From JAHEEL01 sp942491345 (GTDB lineage Bacteria > Actinomycetota > Acidimicrobiia > Spongiisociales > UBA5794), in contig CALOAN010000053.1 in the NCBI GenBank assembly GCA_942491345.1, forward strand, positions 212,399 to 276,398: DNA of 64,000 nt, in the 5' to 3' direction. The notes below the pieces were generated by a model that made no database searches, was not told the origin of the DNA, and worked only from the letters and a program-made list of their open reading frames with translations. A program made the position numbers and the translations under genes. This document shows positions 42,521-51,476 of the stretch, one piece after another. How positions within the stretch are numbered: position 1 is the stretch's first letter; every line of letters starts with the position of its first letter.

Positions 42521-43207
42521 GTGGACATCGTTCTCGTCGCCGGCCTGTGGCTGCCCAACTCGATCTGGGCCGATGTCTGTGGCGAGCTGGAGAGCCGCGG
42601 GCACCGGCCGTTGCCTGTGGCTCTGCCTGGTGTCGATGACGCCTCGACCACCGCAACGCTGGCCGATCAGGTGGCGGCCGTCCTCGCTGCGGTCGACAAT
42701 GCGGATCGAGCGATGGTTGTCGGCCACTCAGCGGCCTGCACCCTGGCCTGGATAGTCGCCGACCGGCGTTCCGACACGATCAGTCGCGTCGTTCTGGTTG
42801 GCGGCTTCCCGTCTTCCGAGGGCGATGCATACGCCGACTTCTTCCCCACCGTCGGCGGCATGATGACCTTTCCGGGTTGGGCGCCGTTCGAGGGCGCTGA
42901 CGCGGCCGACCTCGACCAAGCCGACCGGGAACGCATTGCGGCGGGGGCGGTTCCGGTACCTGAGGGTGTCTCGAAGGGAACGGTACGGTTGAGCGACGAC
43001 CGACGCTTCCAGGTTCCCGTGCTCCTCGTCTGCCCCGAGTACAACCCCGATCAGGCGAAGGCGTGGATTGAGGCAGGCGATGTCCCTGAGCTCAGCCGGG
43101 CCGAGCACGTCGCATTCGTCAATCTCGACTCGGGTCACTGGCCGATGGTCAGCCGACCCACTGAACTGGCCGAGATTCTCGACGCGGCAACCGAGGAAGC
43201 CCCTTGA
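42521..43207 (+). CDS. Alpha/beta hydrolase
   Basis: 228 residues. IVLVAGLWLPNSIWADVCGE (oxyanion loop LVAG.W), nucleophile elbow MVVGHSAACTLAWIVA (GHSAA), acid region VPVLLVCPEYNPDQ and catalytic His in NLDSGHWPMVSRP. Cytoplasmic serine hydrolase of the ABH-12/AB_hydrolase_6 type; substrate unknown. GTG 42521 matches the first core strand; a GTG at 42413 would add 36 residues of low-complexity sequence. Confidence 0.82.
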   Translation: MDIVLVAGLWLPNSIWADVCGELESRGHRPLPVALPGVDDASTTATLADQVAAVLAAVDNADRAMVVGHSAACTLAWIVADRRSDTISRVVLVGGFPSSEGDAYADFFPTVGGMMTFPGWAPFEGADAADLDQADRERIAAGAVPVPEGVSKGTVRLSDDRRFQVPVLLVCPEYNPDQAKAWIEAGDVPELSRAEHVAFVNLDSGHWPMVSRPTELAEILDAATEEAP

Positions 43208-43403
43208 ACGCCAATCGCCTGCTGGGAACGTGTCAGGCACCCGTTGGCCGATGCCTGAAACGATCTCACTCATCGAAGAGGACGAGCGGCGACATGCGGC
43301 GGTCCATCCTCGACCGACCGCCACGAAGAGATGGCGGCGTTTCCAACGAGGCGGGGTACGGGCGGCAGCTTGAAAGGTCGACCAGTACGTCTCGGGGTGA
43401 TTC

Positions 43404-43868
43404 TTGAGCGACAGTAACAAGGCCAACAAGAAGAAGACCGCGGACGAGATCTCAACGCCAGACTCCGAACCGAAGCTTCTTTCGGGAGGCAATCCGCAGA
43501 TTCCCAAGGGAGAGGGCGAAGGTCCGGTTCAGAGATACATCGCCGCGATGCCCGGATGGAAGCGTGGTCTCGGCGAGTACCTCGACGGTCTCATCGTGCG
43601 GACGGTCCCCGGCGTACACAAGGCCGTGAAGTGGAATCAGCCAATGTATGGCTTCGAAGGTGAAGGCTGGTTTCTCTCGTTCCGGTGCTACACCAAATAC
43701 GTCCAGCTGACATTCCTACGAGGCACATCGCTTGACCCTGTGCCCCCCAAGGGATCCAAGCATCCTGAAGTGCGGTACTTCGATATCTACGAAGATGACG
43801 ACCTCGACGAGAGCCGGCTCGCCTCATGGGTGAAACAGGCGAGCAGCCTGCCCGGCGAGAACATATGA
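43404..43868 (+). CDS. DUF1801 (YdhG-like) protein
   Basis: 154 residues. A charged, disordered N-terminus (SNKANKKKTADEISTPDS), then the DUF1801 core: VQRYIAAMPGWKRGLGEYLD, VPGVHKAVKWNQPMYGFEGE, GWFLSFRCYTKYVQLTFLRG and ASWVKQAS. KWN.P.YG is the conserved segment. Small cytoplasmic protein of unknown function. TTG start at 43404 with GGGGTGA upstream. Confidence 0.82.
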   Translation: MSDSNKANKKKTADEISTPDSEPKLLSGGNPQIPKGEGEGPVQRYIAAMPGWKRGLGEYLDGLIVRTVPGVHKAVKWNQPMYGFEGEGWFLSFRCYTKYVQLTFLRGTSLDPVPPKGSKHPEVRYFDIYEDDDLDESRLASWVKQASSLPGENI

Positions 43869-44314
43869 ATGTCGGGTTTCGCACCTGAGTGCACAACCGA
43901 CACTCGGCGCCGGCCATCAATCCGGATTGGAACGGTCATGGCTGGTCCTCACGGGGTTGTAGAAGCCGCGACGGTGTGTCCCCGGCCCCTCAGATACCTC
44001 CATCACTTCTCTCAGACCAAGTCGGCCGACCGCACTCCATCTTCTGATGCTCTGCTCCCTGTCAGGCGTTCGCCGACCTTACGTCGCAGGATCGCGACGG
44101 ACCGCTTGCGGAACGGTGCTTCGGCCGGGTCGACGCGGCGATGAGGGACCGCGGACTCGAACCCAGCCGATCATTCGGACCGTCAAGGCCGACGTCGGGA
44201 ACCCGCACGCCGACGTGCCGTTCCCGAGCGGTCGGCGAAACGTGCCTTCTCGTCCGGGATCTGGTGCTCTGCTCGGTTCCTGGGTGCGCACTGTTGCGGG
44301 CAGTGGTCAGTGGC

Positions 44315-44503
44315 GTGAAGACTACGCCCGCCGGAGTAACCGCTGCCATCACAGACGGCCCGACCGCCGGCATGATGCTGCTGACGCTAAATGTCGAGTT
44401 CGACACGCCGCGTGGCGATTACAACCTGGGGCTGTCGGTGATTCGCAACGGCGAGGAGTCTGAGGTCGGCTGGCCATTCGAGGTCGTCGAGCCGGGGGTC
44501 TAA
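44315..44503 (+). CDS. Possible gene fragment (C-terminal strands of an unknown protein)
   Basis: In the 770-bp stretch 43869-44640, this is the only part that reads as protein: MMLLTLNVEFDTPRGDYNLG followed by LSVIRNGEESEVGWPFEVVE, with strong G/C third positions. A GTG at 44315 gives 62 residues and the same frame is open back to 44141. It looks like the end of a beta-rich domain whose front is gone. The rest of the stretch shows no gene. Confidence 0.3.
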   Translation: MKTTPAGVTAAITDGPTAGMMLLTLNVEFDTPRGDYNLGLSVIRNGEESEVGWPFEVVEPGV

Positions 44504-44640
44504 CCCCGACAACGATGCCGTCGACGACACAGCCCACGACTACCGAAGCCGTGCTTGCCGTTGAGAGCCGCTCGGACACTCGGCGGAATGGGCGTTTCTG
44601 CTCAGGATCTGATGTTCGGAAAGCCCAGCCTCGTGGGCTG

Positions 44641-45315
44641 CTATGTCCTCCCAACCAGCTCCAGGTCGGTGATGCGGTACCGGAAGAACTCGCCTTCGCT
44701 CCACCGATTGGTGCCGTAGTGCCAACCCAGTCGCCCTTCGCTTGGGATGCTGACGCCGTTGAACGTGGAATGGGCAGAGAAGTCACCGCCAAAGGCGTGG
44801 AGCCCGAACTCGCCGGTCGCGTCGGGGTCGCCCCACCGGTCGAACCTCACCGCTTCGATCAGTCCCCCGCCCGTCGTGGACAACTCGAGCCGAACGGGGT
44901 AGTCGGCGATCTGGTAGCGGGCAACGATACGGCCGTCTCCCTCCGCCGACCACTCAACCCCGAAGCCGGGGAACAGTGAGGTCGGGACCCACACAGCCTC
45001 CGCGGCGGCCCGTTCGGCGGCGCTGCGCGACACATCTGGTCCGCTTTCCTGCATGACCCGAACCAGCCCGAACAACCTCCAATTCATCTCACCGTGGCCA
45101 TCAACGAATCGATCTGACCCGGCGACAATCCCCGCCGCCCGAGCGGCCCACACGAAACCCACATGCGGGGTGAGTACCTCGCGTGCTGTGAACGGAACCC
45201 AACGACCAATCTTGATCCGACCTCGCATTCGTATCCGGGCCGAAAGCGCCAGCGGAGTACCCGGGGTCACTGCCGCACGGAAGTACGAGGCAACCGGACC
45301 TGGCAGTCCCTCCAA
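44641..45315 (-). CDS. DUF6544-type hypothetical protein
   Basis: 224 residues. Family-like flow: LPGPVASYFRAAVTPGTPLA, RMRGRIKIGRWVPFTAREVL, HVGFVWAARAAGIVAGSDRF, DGHGEMNWRLFGLVRVMQES, GPDVSRSAAERAAAEAVWVP, LFPGFGVEWSAEGD, and FSAHSTFNGVSIPSEGRLGW followed by HYGTNRW.EGEFFRYRI. Relatives often carry an N-terminal membrane segment that is missing here. TTG 45315 is the only standard start; the frame stays open upstream to 45423 with coding-like codons but no start. Function unknown. Confidence 0.75.
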   Translation of the reverse strand: MEGLPGPVASYFRAAVTPGTPLALSARIRMRGRIKIGRWVPFTAREVLTPHVGFVWAARAAGIVAGSDRFVDGHGEMNWRLFGLVRVMQESGPDVSRSAAERAAAEAVWVPTSLFPGFGVEWSAEGDGRIVARYQIADYPVRLELSTTGGGLIEAVRFDRWGDPDATGEFGLHAFGGDFSAHSTFNGVSIPSEGRLGWHYGTNRWSEGEFFRYRITDLELVGRT

Positions 45316-45790
45316 GTCGGCGTGGCTGAACTCCCCCTGTGGGTCCCGAAGCAGTGCTGCCTCAACCTCCCGTTCGTTCTTCCCTGCCGTAACACCCTCC
45401 GCGCTGGAATCGATTCCAATCTAGACGCATCCTCACGAGCCCAGACCAGCGGCACCCGAACGTTCTACGGGCTCGAGTCCGTGGATCTGCCGTTTCTGGT
45501 TGACGTACCGCCGGATGAGCCTGGTCTCGGCGAGCCGGTCGACCGGGGTATCCGTCGGAGGTGCAGGCAGATCGTCATGGCATTGGAGGTGTCAGAGGGC
45601 CTCTCTCGCCAGGCGGTTTCGTCACACCAAGCATTGAGAGGGTCTTGGCTGTCAGCCCAGCATCCTCAGGCGCCGCCTCCCGATCTCACCGCGTCGTCTC
45701 AAGAACACACCAAAGGCCTCAGATCTATGGCGAGCCCGGAAACACATGGGTCGCCAAACGTTGGATCCTATTGCCAGGTTGTCCGAACCT
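45316..45790. other. 475-bp gap without a supported gene
   Basis: The first 108 bp may be an N-terminal extension of the DUF6544 gene without a start codon. Around 45450-45540 the minus strand reads DRLAETRLIRRYVNQKRQIH in a short open frame, which may be a worn gene tail. Nothing else is seen. Confidence 0.4.
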
Positions 45791-46282
45791 CTAGGAGAAA
45801 GACGAGGAGATCCATCGGCCGACGAGGTGTGCCACGGTGATGACAAGGGCAGCGACCGCCAGATGCTCCGTGACAACGGGGCGGGCCTTGATGCCTTGCG
45901 TCTGTGCCAGATTCCAACTCAGGAGCGACAATGCGACGGCACCCCAAAGCACCGATACGATCACAGCGGTATCGAGGTCGAGGACCAGGACCGGTATCGC
46001 GAAGGTGAGGGCCATCAGCAGTTTCGAGACAAACGTGGCGATGGTGGCAATCCAGACGTCGCGTTGACTGTGAATTCCTTCCGATTCTTCGGCAACGTGG
46101 ATGCCTAGAGCGTCGGAAAGGGAGTCGGCTACGGCGATGGTGAAGACGCCACCGATGACGGCGAGTCGCGAGCTTGTACCGGCCGAGAGACCCACCAGAA
46201 GACCGAGGGTGGTAATGACACCGGAGGTGAGCCCGAAGGAGATCCCCACCCTGAGGGAATGGTTAACCGACACGCCCCTCAC
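45791..46282 (-). CDS. VIT1/CCC1-like membrane protein
   Basis: 163 residues, five helices. GISFGLTSGVITTLGLLVGL (the GxxxGxxTTxxxxxG opening of VIT/CCC1 proteins), VIGGVFTIAVADSLSDALGI, HVAEESE, then two hydrophobic helices and a last one (VVTEHLAVAALVITVAHLVG). Shorter than eukaryotic VIT proteins and lacking their cytoplasmic metal-binding insert. Likely Fe2+/Mn2+ handling at the membrane. ATG 46282. Confidence 0.8.
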   Translation of the reverse strand: MRGVSVNHSLRVGISFGLTSGVITTLGLLVGLSAGTSSRLAVIGGVFTIAVADSLSDALGIHVAEESEGIHSQRDVWIATIATFVSKLLMALTFAIPVLVLDLDTAVIVSVLWGAVALSLLSWNLAQTQGIKARPVVTEHLAVAALVITVAHLVGRWISSSFS

Positions 46283-46438
46283 CTCCTAGCTTTAGCGCGC
46301 GCGAAGAGAACTTCATCGAGGACGGATGTGCTTTTGGGTTTGACGCACGCCGACCCCCACTGGCGGGCGACTGCACTGGTCTTGATGGCCATCCGCGTGG
46401 GCGTCCTGCGCCGTTGTCGGAGGGGGCGTTTGTGCGGG

Positions 46439-48865
46439 TCATTCGACAAGGCGTAGGCTCCCCGGCAGGTTCATACGGCGCATTCGTCGCACGGTGAACA
46501 GCGGGGCGATCGCCACTGCAACCACACCCATGACGCCGATTATGGTCAGGGTTGTCGGCTCCAGGATCACTTTGAGGTCGAAGTCGGGGAGTGTCTCGGC
46601 GAAGAGGCGTTGGGTCATCCACCACACCATGCCAAGCCCGCCGGCGACACCGATGATCGTGGCGAGCGTTCCGATCACGAGGCTCTCGGTGATCGCCATC
46701 CGAAGCGCGGTTCGCACCTTTACGCCGAATGCAAACATTGTTGCGTGCTCGCGGGCGCGGGCTTCGAGATTGATGGCGGCGGCATTGAACGCAATCAGCA
46801 GCGCGAGCAGCACGACTGCCATCACCATGACCTGGACGATGCCGAGCAACTGACCGAATGCGTCCCGCAACGCTTCGGTCATCGCGGTTACCGATTGAAC
46901 CGACGCCACGGATTCGAGTGCAAAGAGCTCACGCTGCACATCTTGGACATCTGCCCCTGGGGCCGGTAGGACATTTACGGTGTTGGCGATTCCTTCGAGG
47001 TTGAAAAGCGTGGCGTGATCGACGTCCATGTAGGCGAATCCGCGCACCGGATAGGGATGGGTGGCGACGACCGGGAGTTCGGTCTCCGCAAAGGAGTACG
47101 AGACGAGACCATCCCGCCGTGGATGGCGTAGCGTGACCGTGTCACCGACGACCACTTCCAGGTCGGCGGCGGCCTTCTCGGTCAGCAGCAGTCCTGGTTC
47201 CTCCGGGACTGAACCGGCGCTGATCGAGGGGCGCCACATCCCTGCGTCGAGATCAACGAGGTCGACGAACACGTCGATCTCACCTGCCTCGGATTCGATC
47301 GATCCGGCCACACGCAATCCCGGCTCCGCACGCGCCACGGTCTCTGCTGCGCCGATCGCGGTCATCTCTGGGGAGTCGAACAGGTGGAACGCGTCGAGGG
47401 CCACGGCGATGCGCTCGGGTGCCTGGCCCTCTGCCTCACGTTCGGCTGTGTCAACGGCACCGAAGACCGAGTCCATGATGCCGAGAAAGCCCATCAGAAC
47501 GGTCACTGCCGCAGCCACGCCGAGAACGGTCAGCGCGGTCCGCCGTGCGGTTCGCCGCAGGTTGCGGAAGGGCATGACCGCGAACGTGTTGCTCCGCGCC
47601 CGAGTGGGGCGGCCGTGTGAACGACGTGCCTTGCGGTACGAGGGCTTGATGGCCTCGATCGGGTTTACCCGCACCGCTCGCCACACGGGTATGGCACTGG
47701 CGAGGAAGGGCACGATCAGCCCGATCACTGCGACTCTGGCGAACATGGTCACCGGGAACGCTGTGGCCCATATGGGCAGAGGGATGGAGTCCTCGAACAC
47801 GGAACCCATGGCATTGCCGATGAGCACGCCAACCGCAACGCCGAAGGCAACACCCAGTACTGCGATCTGAGCGCTGACGAGCAGCGGTCGGGTGGCCAGC
47901 ACCCATGGTCGAGTGCCGAGAGCCATGCCAATGCCGATTTCCCGCCGCTGTTGTTCGGCGAGTCGATGGATGAGGTTGAACGCGGCGCCGACGGCGCCGG
48001 CGATCAACAGGAATGCGAGGGCATTGAAGACTGCCCTGTCCTGGTCGATGTCGGTGGTCAGAGCGGTGTAGGACAAGTTGTCGTCGCGGGTGAGGACCGT
48101 CGTGCCGACGGAGTGTGCCTCGAACGCGGCTTCCAGTTCGGCCGCGACGGTGTCGCGGTCAGCGCCCTCACCGATGGTCAGAATCAGGTTGTTGACCCGG
48201 CCCGGCGTTCCGGCCAGGTCTTGGGCCGTGTCGAGGGTGGTGAAGATCCCGGCGAAAGTCGCTTCGGACATGAACATTTCGCCCTCGGGGGCAACTGTGA
48301 AGTACTCGGGAGTCGTCGCTTGCCCGACGTACTCGAGTGCGCGGTCACCGCTCACGGAGAGCTGCCCGGTGTCTTGCAGCCCGTGGAACTTGGCGAAGGT
48401 ACGGTCGAGCATCACTCGCGGTGCCCCCGCGTCGTCGGCAGTGAGGAGCCGCCCGGTGAATGGGTAGTAGCCGTTCACCTCGGGACCACCATCGGAGAAG
48501 TCCGACCCGATGATCTCCCCGCGCACCAGAACGGTGGTGTCGGCGGTCGAAGCATCGACCTGAGTAGCGACGATCAGGCGTTCCTCGACACCCGTGATGG
48601 AGCCGGAGCTTGGGATTGATGTCGCGACTGCGATCAGATCGCCTTGGTCGATGGTGGCTCCAGACGCCAGATCGACTCGCAGATCGTACATCTCGAGCTC
48701 GCGATAGCTGGCGTCGTAGGACACCTGCCGCCACTCGGTCGTGGAGGTCAGACCGGCGTACCCTCCGGTCCCGATGGCGATGACCATTGCGATAGCCAAG
48801 ACTTTGACCCAGTGGGCTCGCAGGTCGCGCCAGGACCAACGAAGGAGAAGACTAAGTGTGCGCAT
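46439..48865 (-). CDS. ABC transporter permease with two FtsX domains
   Basis: 808 residues. An N-terminal helix (VKVLAIAMVIAIGTGGYAGL), a MacB-like extracytoplasmic domain, FtsX module 1 (FLLIAGAVGAAFNLIHRLAE followed by QQRREIGIGMALGTRPWVLA), a central helix (LTVLGVAAAVTVLMGFLGIM), a second extracytoplasmic domain, and FtsX module 2 (VMVMAVVLLALLIAFNAAAI then NLEARAREHATMFAFGVKVR). Ends TVRRMRRMNLPGSLRLVE. Such permeases move lipids, lipoproteins or peptides, or transmit force. Its ATPase lies 10 nt upstream. Confidence 0.92.
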   Translation of the reverse strand: MRTLSLLLRWSWRDLRAHWVKVLAIAMVIAIGTGGYAGLTSTTEWRQVSYDASYRELEMYDLRVDLASGATIDQGDLIAVATSIPSSGSITGVEERLIVATQVDASTADTTVLVRGEIIGSDFSDGGPEVNGYYPFTGRLLTADDAGAPRVMLDRTFAKFHGLQDTGQLSVSGDRALEYVGQATTPEYFTVAPEGEMFMSEATFAGIFTTLDTAQDLAGTPGRVNNLILTIGEGADRDTVAAELEAAFEAHSVGTTVLTRDDNLSYTALTTDIDQDRAVFNALAFLLIAGAVGAAFNLIHRLAEQQRREIGIGMALGTRPWVLATRPLLVSAQIAVLGVAFGVAVGVLIGNAMGSVFEDSIPLPIWATAFPVTMFARVAVIGLIVPFLASAIPVWRAVRVNPIEAIKPSYRKARRSHGRPTRARSNTFAVMPFRNLRRTARRTALTVLGVAAAVTVLMGFLGIMDSVFGAVDTAEREAEGQAPERIAVALDAFHLFDSPEMTAIGAAETVARAEPGLRVAGSIESEAGEIDVFVDLVDLDAGMWRPSISAGSVPEEPGLLLTEKAAADLEVVVGDTVTLRHPRRDGLVSYSFAETELPVVATHPYPVRGFAYMDVDHATLFNLEGIANTVNVLPAPGADVQDVQRELFALESVASVQSVTAMTEALRDAFGQLLGIVQVMVMAVVLLALLIAFNAAAINLEARAREHATMFAFGVKVRTALRMAITESLVIGTLATIIGVAGGLGMVWWMTQRLFAETLPDFDLKVILEPTTLTIIGVMGVVAVAIAPLFTVRRMRRMNLPGSLRLVE

Positions 48866-48875
48866 GGCAACCTCC

Positions 48876-49574
48876 TCACCACTGAAGCTCGGCGACGGGT
48901 GCTTTCCCGCCGACCGGTGGTCCGTCGCTCACGATGCGTCCGCCCGACAGCTCCACGACTCGGTCGGCCATGCGGGACACCTCACGGTTGTGGGTAACGA
49001 CGAGTACGGCGCGGCCGTTGTCTGCCTGCTCTTGCAGTAGCTCGAGAATCTGCACACCGGTGCGAAAGTCGAGCTCACCCGTCGGTTCGTCGCAGAGGAG
49101 GATCGGGTTCTCGGTGGCGAGGGCTCTGGCGATGGCGACTCGCTGCTGTTCGCCACCCGACATCTCATGGGGAAAGCGATCGCCCTTGTCGCCGAGCCCG
49201 ACGCTTGCCAGTACCTGGCCGGGATCGGCGTCGGATCTGGCGGCGTCTACTCCGAACTGTACGTTCTCGCGGGCAGTCAGTCCCGGGAACAGGTTGAACG
49301 ACTGAAAGACAAAACTGACGGTGCGTGCCCGGAAGTCGAATAGCTCCCTCCGCGAGGAGGCCGTAACCTCGATGCCGTTCACACGTACCAGGCCGTCGCT
49401 TGCGGTGTCGAGCGCACCCACGACATTGAGCAGTGTGGTCTTGCCGCTCCCGGATGGGCCGAGAACAACGACAAACTCACCTTGGTCGATGAACAGCTCG
49501 ATATCGGCCAGGGCCATTACCGCCAGGGGGCCCTCCCCGTACCGCTTGGTGAGATCCTTCAATTCGATGAGCAT
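48876..49574 (-). CDS. ABC transporter ATP-binding protein (LolD/MacB type)
   Basis: 232 residues. Walker A LGPSGSGKTTLLNVVGALD, Q-loop FVFQSFNLFPGLTARENVQF, signature MSGGEQQRVAIARALATENP, Walker B ILLCDEPTGELD and H-loop VLVVTHNREVSRMADRVVEL. The typical ATPase partner of the FtsX-type permease directly downstream. It starts 6 nt after the stop of the GbsR/MarR-type gene, so regulator, ATPase and permease form one operon. Confidence 0.95.
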   Translation of the reverse strand: MLIELKDLTKRYGEGPLAVMALADIELFIDQGEFVVVLGPSGSGKTTLLNVVGALDTASDGLVRVNGIEVTASSRRELFDFRARTVSFVFQSFNLFPGLTARENVQFGVDAARSDADPGQVLASVGLGDKGDRFPHEMSGGEQQRVAIARALATENPILLCDEPTGELDFRTGVQILELLQEQADNGRAVLVVTHNREVSRMADRVVELSGGRIVSDGPPVGGKAPVAELQW

Positions 49575-49580
49575 GATTCT

Positions 49581-50054
49581 TCATCCCTTTTTGGCGCCCT
49601 CGGCCTGTTCGGTCGTGAAGCGCTCCACAAGTGCTGGGAACTCACGATCGAACCACGCGTATGCGTCATGGAGCTCCGTGAGGTGCGGCAAAGCCACGTC
49701 GCGATCGGCAAAGGTCACCAACGCCCTCGCTGCGAGTTCCTTGGCTCTTACGATCGCCTCGAACGGTCGGCGCACAAGGTTGAGCACGGCGCCGTGGTGG
49801 ATCGTGAAGTAGTCGCTGCGTTCACCGGGAACTCGGATGCGGTCCAGCATGCCGAGCCCGATGAGAAGCCGGGTCGCGGAGGAAATGGAACTGCCCGATG
49901 CATTGAGCGCCTCAGCCAGCTCGGTGCTCGACACCTGTTCGGCCTCGACGATGAGTAGATAACCCCAAACGCGCCCCGCCATGCGGGGTGACCCACTTCG
50001 CTCGAATAGCTCACCCATCTCCTCGATGAACTGGAACTCTTCACGATCCACCAT
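49581..50054 (-). CDS. GbsR/MarR-type transcriptional regulator
   Basis: 157 residues. EFQFIEEMGELFERSGSPRM, AGRVWGYLLIVEAEQVSSTE, LAEALNASGSSISSATRLLI (helix-turn-helix), MLDRIRVPGERSDYFTIHHG (wing), then helices for dimerisation. The AGRVWGYLL segment is typical of the GbsR-like branch. ATG 50054 with AGGAGA 5 nt upstream. First gene of the exporter operon, most likely its own repressor, with an inverted repeat in the promoter. Confidence 0.88.
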   Translation of the reverse strand: MVDREEFQFIEEMGELFERSGSPRMAGRVWGYLLIVEAEQVSSTELAEALNASGSSISSATRLLIGLGMLDRIRVPGERSDYFTIHHGAVLNLVRRPFEAIVRAKELAARALVTFADRDVALPHLTELHDAYAWFDREFPALVERFTTEQAEGAKKG

Positions 50055-50073
50055 TGTAGTTCTCCTAGTTCCC

Positions 50074-50103
50074 GTACTTCCACAATATACTGCAAGTACA
50101 GTA
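50074..50103. promoter_or_regulatory. Inverted repeats in the exporter-operon promoter
   Basis: TACTG-CAAGTA-CAGTA at 50088-50103, and the wider pair GTACTT (50074-50079) with AAGTAC (50094-50099). They overlap an AT-rich TATATT (minus strand) that could be the -10 box of the GbsR/MarR-type gene, so repressor binding here would block the operon. Position is seen; function is inferred. Confidence 0.5.
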
Positions 50104-50313
50104 ACTTCCGATAGGGCCGAACGACCCAACATATTGGGGACCCCACGGGTCATGCACGGACGACGCGAGAAACACGCCCTGAGCAGTCGACCGTGGTTGC
50201 TGTCCCGCCGCCGGGGAACTCATCGTCCTCAACACAGACCGCTATCAGCCTGCTCAGAGCCACTCTTTGATGCTCGTCATCTTTCGCTGTCTCGCGTCAG
50301 CTTTCATCGTCTT

Positions 50314-50334
50314 GTGCACGCGATGTGCACGCGA
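50314..50334. repeat. Tandem GTGCACGCGA pair upstream of the toxin-antitoxin promoter
   Basis: Two copies of GTGCACGCGA, at 50314-50323 and 50325-50334, 11 bp apart start to start (one helical turn), ending 15 bp before the -35 box. Could be contacts for the antitoxin or a chance repeat. Confidence 0.4.
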
Positions 50335-50349
50335 CCGTAGTCAAAGGGA

Positions 50350-50377
50350 TTGACCCAGCTCCCATTCAGACTATAAT
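50350..50377 (+). promoter_or_regulatory. Near-consensus sigma-70 promoter of the toxin-antitoxin operon
   Basis: -35 TTGACC (50350-50355), 16-bp spacer, -10 TATAAT (50372-50377). A start point about 7-8 nt downstream falls on the antitoxin ATG at 50385, predicting a leaderless mRNA; no Shine-Dalgarno sequence is present before the ATG. Confidence 0.75.
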
Positions 50378-50384
50378 TATGGTC

Positions 50385-50672
50385 ATGTCAAGAACACTCC
50401 CGCTCTCCGAAGTCAAGGCCAAACTGTCAGAGGTCGTCGACGAAGTCGTCACCACCCAAGAACGGGTCACCGTCACCCGCAACGGACGCCCAGTCGCCAT
50501 TCTGCTCAGCACAGACGATCTGGAGGCCATCGAGGAGACCCTGACAATTCTGTCGGACCCTGCGGCTATGCGCGAGATCCAGCAGGGCCGAGAAGCCATC
50601 GCCAGTGGTGATGTCGTCACCAAGGACGACATCGAGACGCTGCGTAGCCAACTCCGCTCCAAGACGGCGTGA
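50385..50672 (+). CDS. Phd/YefM-family antitoxin
   Basis: 95 residues. SRTLPLSEVKAKLSEVVDEV, TQERVTVTRNGRPVAILLST and DDLEAIEETLTIL are the Phd/YefM DNA-binding and dimer region; the C-terminal tail (REIQQGREAIASGDVVTKDD) would wrap the toxin. ATG 50385 fits the leaderless promoter; an ATG at 50379 lies too close to the -10 box. The end overlaps the toxin gene by 4 nt. Neutralises the toxin and represses the operon. Confidence 0.9.
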   Translation: MSRTLPLSEVKAKLSEVVDEVVTTQERVTVTRNGRPVAILLSTDDLEAIEETLTILSDPAAMREIQQGREAIASGDVVTKDDIETLRSQLRSKTA

Positions 50673-50944
50673 CAGCTGCACCTTGGGATCTGGTCGTCGC
50701 TGCGCCGGCCCGAAGAGCGATTGATCGACTTCCCGAAAAGGTCGCCCTCGCGGTTCTGGACTACCTCGTCGGTCCCCTACTCGAGAACCCACAACGGGTC
50801 GGTAGACCGCTACGAGGCGAACTAGTCGGCCTTCACTCCGCAAGAGTCGGCGCCTATCGCATCGTCTACGAGATCAGCGAAATCAACCGGACGGTCCGGG
50901 TCATCTACATCGACCACCGGGCAGACATCTATCGACCCCGATAG
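50669..50944 (+). CDS. RelE/ParE-superfamily toxin
   Basis: 91 residues. WDLVVAAPARRAIDRLPEKV, AVLDYLVGPLLENPQRVGRP, LRGELVGLHSARVGAYRIVY and VRVIYIDHRADIYR: the RelE fold with the conserved RVGAYRIVYEI strand and the C-terminal HR.DIY motif. Probably a ribosome-dependent mRNA interferase. GTG start in the GTGA overlap with the antitoxin gene. Confidence 0.92.
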   Translation: MTAAPWDLVVAAPARRAIDRLPEKVALAVLDYLVGPLLENPQRVGRPLRGELVGLHSARVGAYRIVYEISEINRTVRVIYIDHRADIYRPR

Positions 50945-51009
50945 GCGCTCACGGAGCTGAGAATATGGGGGTCATCCGCTTGGCCCGCTAGCGAACGACA
51001 CAACTAAGA

Positions 51010-51189
51010 GTGTCCGACCACCCGAGCGGAGACGTGCCGCTCGGCGTGGTTCGACGTCTCACCCAACTCGTGCGCCCCGACGCCACCTTCGGCGGCACGG
51101 TCATGACCGAGGTCGATCGAGACCATGAGCTAGCACGTTGGATCGACCGTGCCCTCAGCTACACCTCCGCGCTACCGCTCAAGCAGTAG
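51010..51189 (+). CDS. Possible 59-residue ORF, unknown
   Basis: GTG 51010 to TAG 51189: DVPLGVVRRLTQLVRPDATF then VMTEVDRDHELARWIDRALS. Codon use is coding-like, but there is no clear ribosome site and no family is recognised; it may be the tail of a lost gene next to the IS. The remaining gap to 51476 shows nothing. Confidence 0.35.
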   Translation: MSDHPSGDVPLGVVRRLTQLVRPDATFGGTVMTEVDRDHELARWIDRALSYTSALPLKQ

Positions 51190-51476
51190 CACCGACGACG
51201 GAGCCTCCCAACAGCGCCACCGCACTCGGTGGCTGCTGGGGCCGACGGGACCGCTCGCCGACGTGCCGATCTCGCGCACCTCGAGAATTGGGTGATATCG
51301 CCCGTACTTGGTGATCGGCTCGCCGTTCGGAGCAGAGCAGACCCGGAATCTGAGTATGCCGACTCGGCAGGCCTCGTCGGACAGCCTTCACACGTCGAAG
51401 TGCCCCGTTCGCGCGGTTCGGCCTACTGATCCTGCATCGATCTGCGCTTGCCCGCAGTGGCCTTCGGTGGCTGCGT

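Noticed and set aside
45423..45540. Short minus-strand segment DRLAETRLIRRYVNQKRQIH
   Set aside because: Too short, no start, stop codons on both sides; could be a worn gene tail but cannot be supported.
46047..46456. Several frames in both directions between the VIT-like gene and the FtsX permease
   Set aside because: Short, overlapping each other, and without ribosome sites or recognisable motifs.
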